A DNA stretch of 17,681 nt, from positions 1 to 17,681 of the forward strand of contig SLGN01000397.1 in NCBI GenBank assembly GCA_007123695.1, read 5' to 3'. Under the pieces are notes generated by a model. That model was not told where the DNA came from and did not search any database. It was given only the letters and a program-made list of their open reading frames with translations. Source of the stretch: Verrucomicrobiales bacterium. GTDB taxonomy: Bacteria > Verrucomicrobiota > Verrucomicrobiia > Verrucomicrobiales > DEV007. The position numbers were made by a program, and so were the translations under genes. Positions 15,601 to 17,681 of this stretch are shown here, piece by piece (positions within the stretch are counted from its first letter, which is position 1; each line of letters opens with the position of its first letter).

Positions 15601-15621
15601 CCCGATCCCCGATCCCCGATC
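15601..15621. repeat. three tandem copies of CCCGATC
   Basis: Three perfect 7-bp units (15601-15607, 15608-15614, 15615-15621) lie in the 56-nt gap between the convergent histidine kinase and thioredoxin-like genes. Just before them GCGGGCCGCCCGC (15588-15600) is a near-perfect palindrome. No T-run is present, so an intrinsic terminator is not evident. Confidence 0.45.
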
Positions 15622-15641
15622 GACGGAGGCGAGCCACCGGT

Positions 15642-16100
15642 TCACGGATAGTAGCGCGAATGGCGCCGGATCCAGTCCTTGTAGTTCTCGACGGGAGCGC
15701 CGGAGCCGACGTGCCGGCTCAGCTCCTTGCCCGAGGCGTCGGTCACGACCATGGTCGGGTATCCGCGGACGCCGTATTTGGCGATGGCGAGACGGTCGGC
15801 GTTGGCGAGACGGCTGCGGTCGCGCGGCACGTCGATCTTGCGGAATGAGATTTCGCGCTTGGCGAACTCGTCCCAAACGGGCGTCGCAAGGACCGACGAT
15901 TCCAAATGGACGCAGGCGGAACACCACTCCGTGCCCGTGAAAAGGATCACCCGGATCCGCTTGCCGTCCGCCACCGACCTCGCCGGCGCCGCCTCGGACT
16001 TGAGGCTGTGGGACATCTCCACCTTGCCGACGGCATTGCCGCGAAAAAAGAGGAAGTAGACGACCAAAAAGATTCCGGCCAGCTTCAGTAGATCTTTCAT
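15642..16100 (-). CDS. membrane-anchored thioredoxin-like protein
   Basis: The 152-residue protein has an N-terminal hydrophobic helix (about 4-19, LLKLAGIFLVVYFLFF) that is a signal anchor or signal peptide. A polar linker (20-46) and a thioredoxin fold follow. The active site is WCSAC (C60, C63) and the cis-proline is at P115 in GYPTMVV. It probably works outside the cytoplasm in thiol-disulfide exchange. The CSAC pair is unusual compared with CGPC. The ATG at 16100 is preferred because the frame upstream has only a TTG (16133) that would lie in the AT-rich repeat region. An inverted repeat (16100-16125) overlaps the start. It converges on the histidine kinase gene and diverges from the operon at 16222. 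Confidence 0.88.
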   Translation of the reverse strand: MKDLLKLAGIFLVVYFLFFRGNAVGKVEMSHSLKSEAAPARSVADGKRIRVILFTGTEWCSACVHLESSVLATPVWDEFAKREISFRKIDVPRDRSRLANADRLAIAKYGVRGYPTMVVTDASGKELSRHVGSGAPVENYKDWIRRHSRYYP

Positions 16101-16125
16101 TCTGAAATTTACGGAAATTACAGAA
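16100..16125 (-). promoter_or_regulatory. inverted repeat over the thioredoxin-like gene start, with candidate promoter
   Basis: TTCTGAAATTT (16100-16110) and AAATTACAGAA (16115-16125) are reverse complements with one mismatch in 11 bp and a 4-nt spacer. On the minus strand TAAATT inside it lies 16 nt after TTGATT, a possible -10/-35 pair. The A of the ATG is then 6 nt after the -10, which would give a leaderless or near-leaderless mRNA. Alternatively it is a 5' hairpin or an operator. Confidence 0.4.
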
Positions 16126-16144
16126 AAAATCAAGATCGGTGATT

Positions 16145-16219
16145 CGATGATTTGGCGCTGTCCGGTGGCTGAAAACCGGTTTCGCTTGTCAACGCTGCAT
16201 CGATGGCGATGATTTGGCG
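16145..16219. repeat. 13-bp direct repeat flanking a palindrome
   Basis: CGATGATTTGGCG occurs perfectly at 16145-16157 and 16207-16219, 62 bp apart. The second copy ends 3 nt before the ATG at 16222. Between them lies the 10-bp palindrome AAACCGGTTT (16173-16182). The set fills the promoter region of the operon starting at 16222 and could be binding sites for a regulator. Confidence 0.5.
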
Positions 16220-16221
16220 GA

Positions 16222-16609
16222 ATGGGATTCGAGACTGCGGCCAGCCAACTTGATCAAGAGGATCGGGAAGGTGTCGTCGGTCTGCTGGATTCATGGCACG
16301 CGGGAGTCGGCGCGCCGTTTCACCACCTCGCCGCGAACATCCGCTCGGAGACGGCCCTCGGCGTGGCCGACTTCGTGGCGTTGCTCGAGTCCTTCTGCGA
16401 AGAACTGCAGCGCAATCCAGGCGCCCCGATCCCCTGCTGGGAAAGCGCCTGCCTATCCCTGGTATCGCCCTTTCCACGAGCCGGATTCTCGGTGGGGCTA
16501 CACCGAACCTCTCCCTCCCAATCCCGACGGGCACCCCGCCTGCCCGGAGGTCGTCCACCAAGTTATCTCTGGCGAAACCCTTGTTTTTCCTGTTTCTTTA
16601 GCGGTCTAG
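16222..16609 (+). pseudogene. frameshifted gene of unknown function (about 128 residues if repaired)
   Basis: From ATG 16222 the first frame gives a protein-like sequence with G/C-rich third positions for about 70 codons (for example VADFVALLESFCEELQRNPG). It then turns into Arg/Pro/Ser-rich noise. The frame one base further on reads sensibly from about 16431 (APAYPWYRPFHEPDSRWGYT) to a TAG at 16607-16609. Removing one base near the C runs at 16424-16427 or 16431-16434 joins them into 128 residues. I do not recognise the family. The repaired stop lies 3 nt before the next ATG, matching the 3-nt gap after the next gene, so this was the first gene of the operon. The cause could be a true mutation, a sequencing error or, less likely, programmed +1 frameshifting. 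Confidence 0.6.
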
Positions 16610-16612
16610 GCC

Positions 16613-17452
16613 ATGGCATCCCCGCTCTCCGAACCATCCTCAGAACTCCGAAAGCTCGACGGGCTCAGCTTCGACGCCCTCCTCGCCTGGCTGGAGACCG
16701 CCTTGCGAGGGCGCGAGCGGCTGCCTCTGATGGTGCCGGACGAAACGCCGGAGAGTCCCATTCTGCGGGAGCGCCGCCTCGCCACCCGCACCCGCGAGGA
16801 CTTGCGAGAGGCCTGCCGCCGCCTTGTTCGCCGTTTCTCCCGCGAGTCCCCAGGCGAGGACGACGGCTACGTTCTTGCGCTGCTTCGCTTGGCCGCCGGT
16901 TTTCAGATTTCGGAAGTGGCCGTCCACCTGCACGCACTCGCGGAGGATGCGGAGCAGTTCGCCAAGCTGACCGAACGCCAGCGCTGGGCTGTGCTTGCGA
17001 CTCTCATCGACTTGCGGGCACCGGTTTCGGTCGCATTCTGGAAGGAGGTGGCAGCCCGCGACCCGCAACGACACGGCGTGCTGTCGGTGGCCGCGCTCCT
17101 CGCCCACGGACCCCGTTCGGCCTTCGAGGTGCTGCCCTCCCTGCCCGACGACGAGATGGTCGCCGACGCGCTTTACGTGGTCCTCGACCAGCACGCCTCC
17201 GTTCTCGGCCCTGAGCAGCGGGCCAGAATGGTCGCGACTCTGGCCGGAGTCCCGGAACGATGCGCGCCGAGGATTCGGGAGGCCTTGGCTGAATGGCTCG
17301 AGGGGCAAGCTCCGCTAGCGGTGAAGACTGAAGACCAAGGCTCTCGACGGCGACTGCTCGATACGGCTCTGGCCGCCTTCTGCAGCCGAATCGGAACGAC
17401 CTACGAACCCGAACCCGCCTCCGCCCGTCTCGTCCCCTGCGCGGTTTCCTGA
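16613..17452 (+). CDS. hypothetical protein, 279 residues, mostly helical
   Basis: I do not recognise this family. The sequence has strong G/C third-position bias and is rich in Leu, Ala, Arg and Glu. Many predicted amphipathic helices (about 15-35, 53-80, 85-110, 115-135 and 140-225) suggest a HEAT- or ARM-like helical array or adaptor. No signal peptide, membrane helix or catalytic motif is evident. It starts 3 nt after the stop of the frameshifted gene and ends 3 nt before the KGGVGR ATPase gene, so the three form one transcription unit. By context it may be an adaptor or regulator of the ATPase, which is inference only. No Shine-Dalgarno sequence is seen, which fits translational coupling. 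Confidence 0.8.
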   Translation: MASPLSEPSSELRKLDGLSFDALLAWLETALRGRERLPLMVPDETPESPILRERRLATRTREDLREACRRLVRRFSRESPGEDDGYVLALLRLAAGFQISEVAVHLHALAEDAEQFAKLTERQRWAVLATLIDLRAPVSVAFWKEVAARDPQRHGVLSVAALLAHGPRSAFEVLPSLPDDEMVADALYVVLDQHASVLGPEQRARMVATLAGVPERCAPRIREALAEWLEGQAPLAVKTEDQGSRRRLLDTALAAFCSRIGTTYEPEPASARLVPCAVS

Positions 17453-17455
17453 TCC

Positions 17456-17681
17456 ATGCCCGAGACCCTCACCGTCGATCGCACGGCCTTCGTCACCTTC
17501 TACTCCTTCAAAGGAGGGGTCGGGCGCAGCATGGCGCTGATCAATGTGGCCGGTATCTTCGCCGGATGCGGGTTCAAGGTGATGGCCCTCGACATGGACC
17601 TCGAGGCCCCTGGCATCTCCTACTTGATGCGGCACGAGTCGAAGTAAGACGGCGCCCTGCTCCCAGGATTCGTCGATCTCC
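17456..17681 (+). pseudogene. KGGVGR-type ParA/MinD-like ATPase, interrupted by an in-frame stop, runs off the window
   Basis: The first 63 codons encode the N-terminus of a SIMIBI-class ATPase. VTFYSFKGGVGRSMALINVA is the deviant Walker A loop, with Arg where ParA/MinD have Lys before Ser/Thr. VMALDMDLEAPGISYL is the Walker A' strand with the DLEAPG motif typical of KGGVGR-variant ATPases. TAA at 17645-17647 then ends the frame, yet the same frame continues beyond it to the edge as DGALLPGFVDL, which resembles the normal continuation of these proteins. A complete member needs some 200 or more further residues. The stop is therefore a nonsense change or a sequence error. The gene starts 3 nt after the 279-residue protein. 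Relatives occur in multi-gene signalling and conflict loci. Confidence 0.7.

Noticed and set aside
15601..15621. CCCGATC repeats as a CRISPR-like or integration site
   Set aside because: Units are 7 bp with no spacers and no associated genes; a simple short tandem repeat.
12636..15848. Plus-strand frame of about 1070 codons overlapping the histidine kinase in another frame
   Set aside because: Arg/Pro/Ala-rich low-complexity translation that runs past the kinase stop into the convergent thioredoxin-like gene; an out-of-frame shadow.
16101..17681. Genomic island boundary or att site at the right end
   Set aside because: No integrase, tRNA or flanking repeat pair typical of insertion was seen, and base and codon use resemble the rest of the window.

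Overview
The window is GC-rich chromosomal DNA from a bacterium of the PVC group, most likely Verrucomicrobiota or a close relative. This is inferred from two things together. There is a large secreted protein with a PSCyt1-like region followed by DUF1549 and DUF1553 (a PVC hallmark), and there is a complete mreB-mreC-mreD-PBP2 cluster, which most Planctomycetes lack. Coding sequences strongly prefer G or C at third positions, and most starts have little or no Shine-Dalgarno sequence.

Layout: positions 3-92 are the tail of an upstream gene. 161-2470 (+) is the DUF1549/DUF1553 protein and 2719-3195 (+) is an unrecognised 158-residue protein. From 10426 down to 3217 (-) lies one block for cell shape and RNA processing: mreB, mreC, mreD, mrdA (PBP2), rng (RNase G) and a small sigma-70 family factor. 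mreC/mreD and mreD/mrdA overlap. Diverging from mreB is a YkgJ-type cysteine-cluster protein (+), which converges on an HU gene (-) with a hairpin terminator between them. Next come a gamma-class carbonic anhydrase (+), a 65-residue putative lipoprotein (+) and a 1034-residue hybrid histidine kinase with two receiver domains (+). A membrane-anchored thioredoxin-like protein (-) follows.

The right end (16222 to the window edge, +) is the least ordinary part. Three tightly spaced reading frames form an apparent operon: a protein of about 128 residues split by a +1 frameshift, a 279-residue protein of unknown function, and a ParA/MinD-like ATPase with the variant Walker A motif KGGVGR. The ATPase is cut after 63 codons by an in-frame TAA, and clearly protein-like sequence continues in the same frame to the window edge. 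KGGVGR ATPases are typical of signalling and biological-conflict loci. This looks like the left edge of such a locus, either decayed or carrying assembly errors.

Two AT-rich upstream regions (mreB and the thioredoxin gene) each carry an inverted repeat containing TGAAATTTA, placed over a candidate promoter. No rRNA, tRNA, CRISPR array or insertion sequence was seen.
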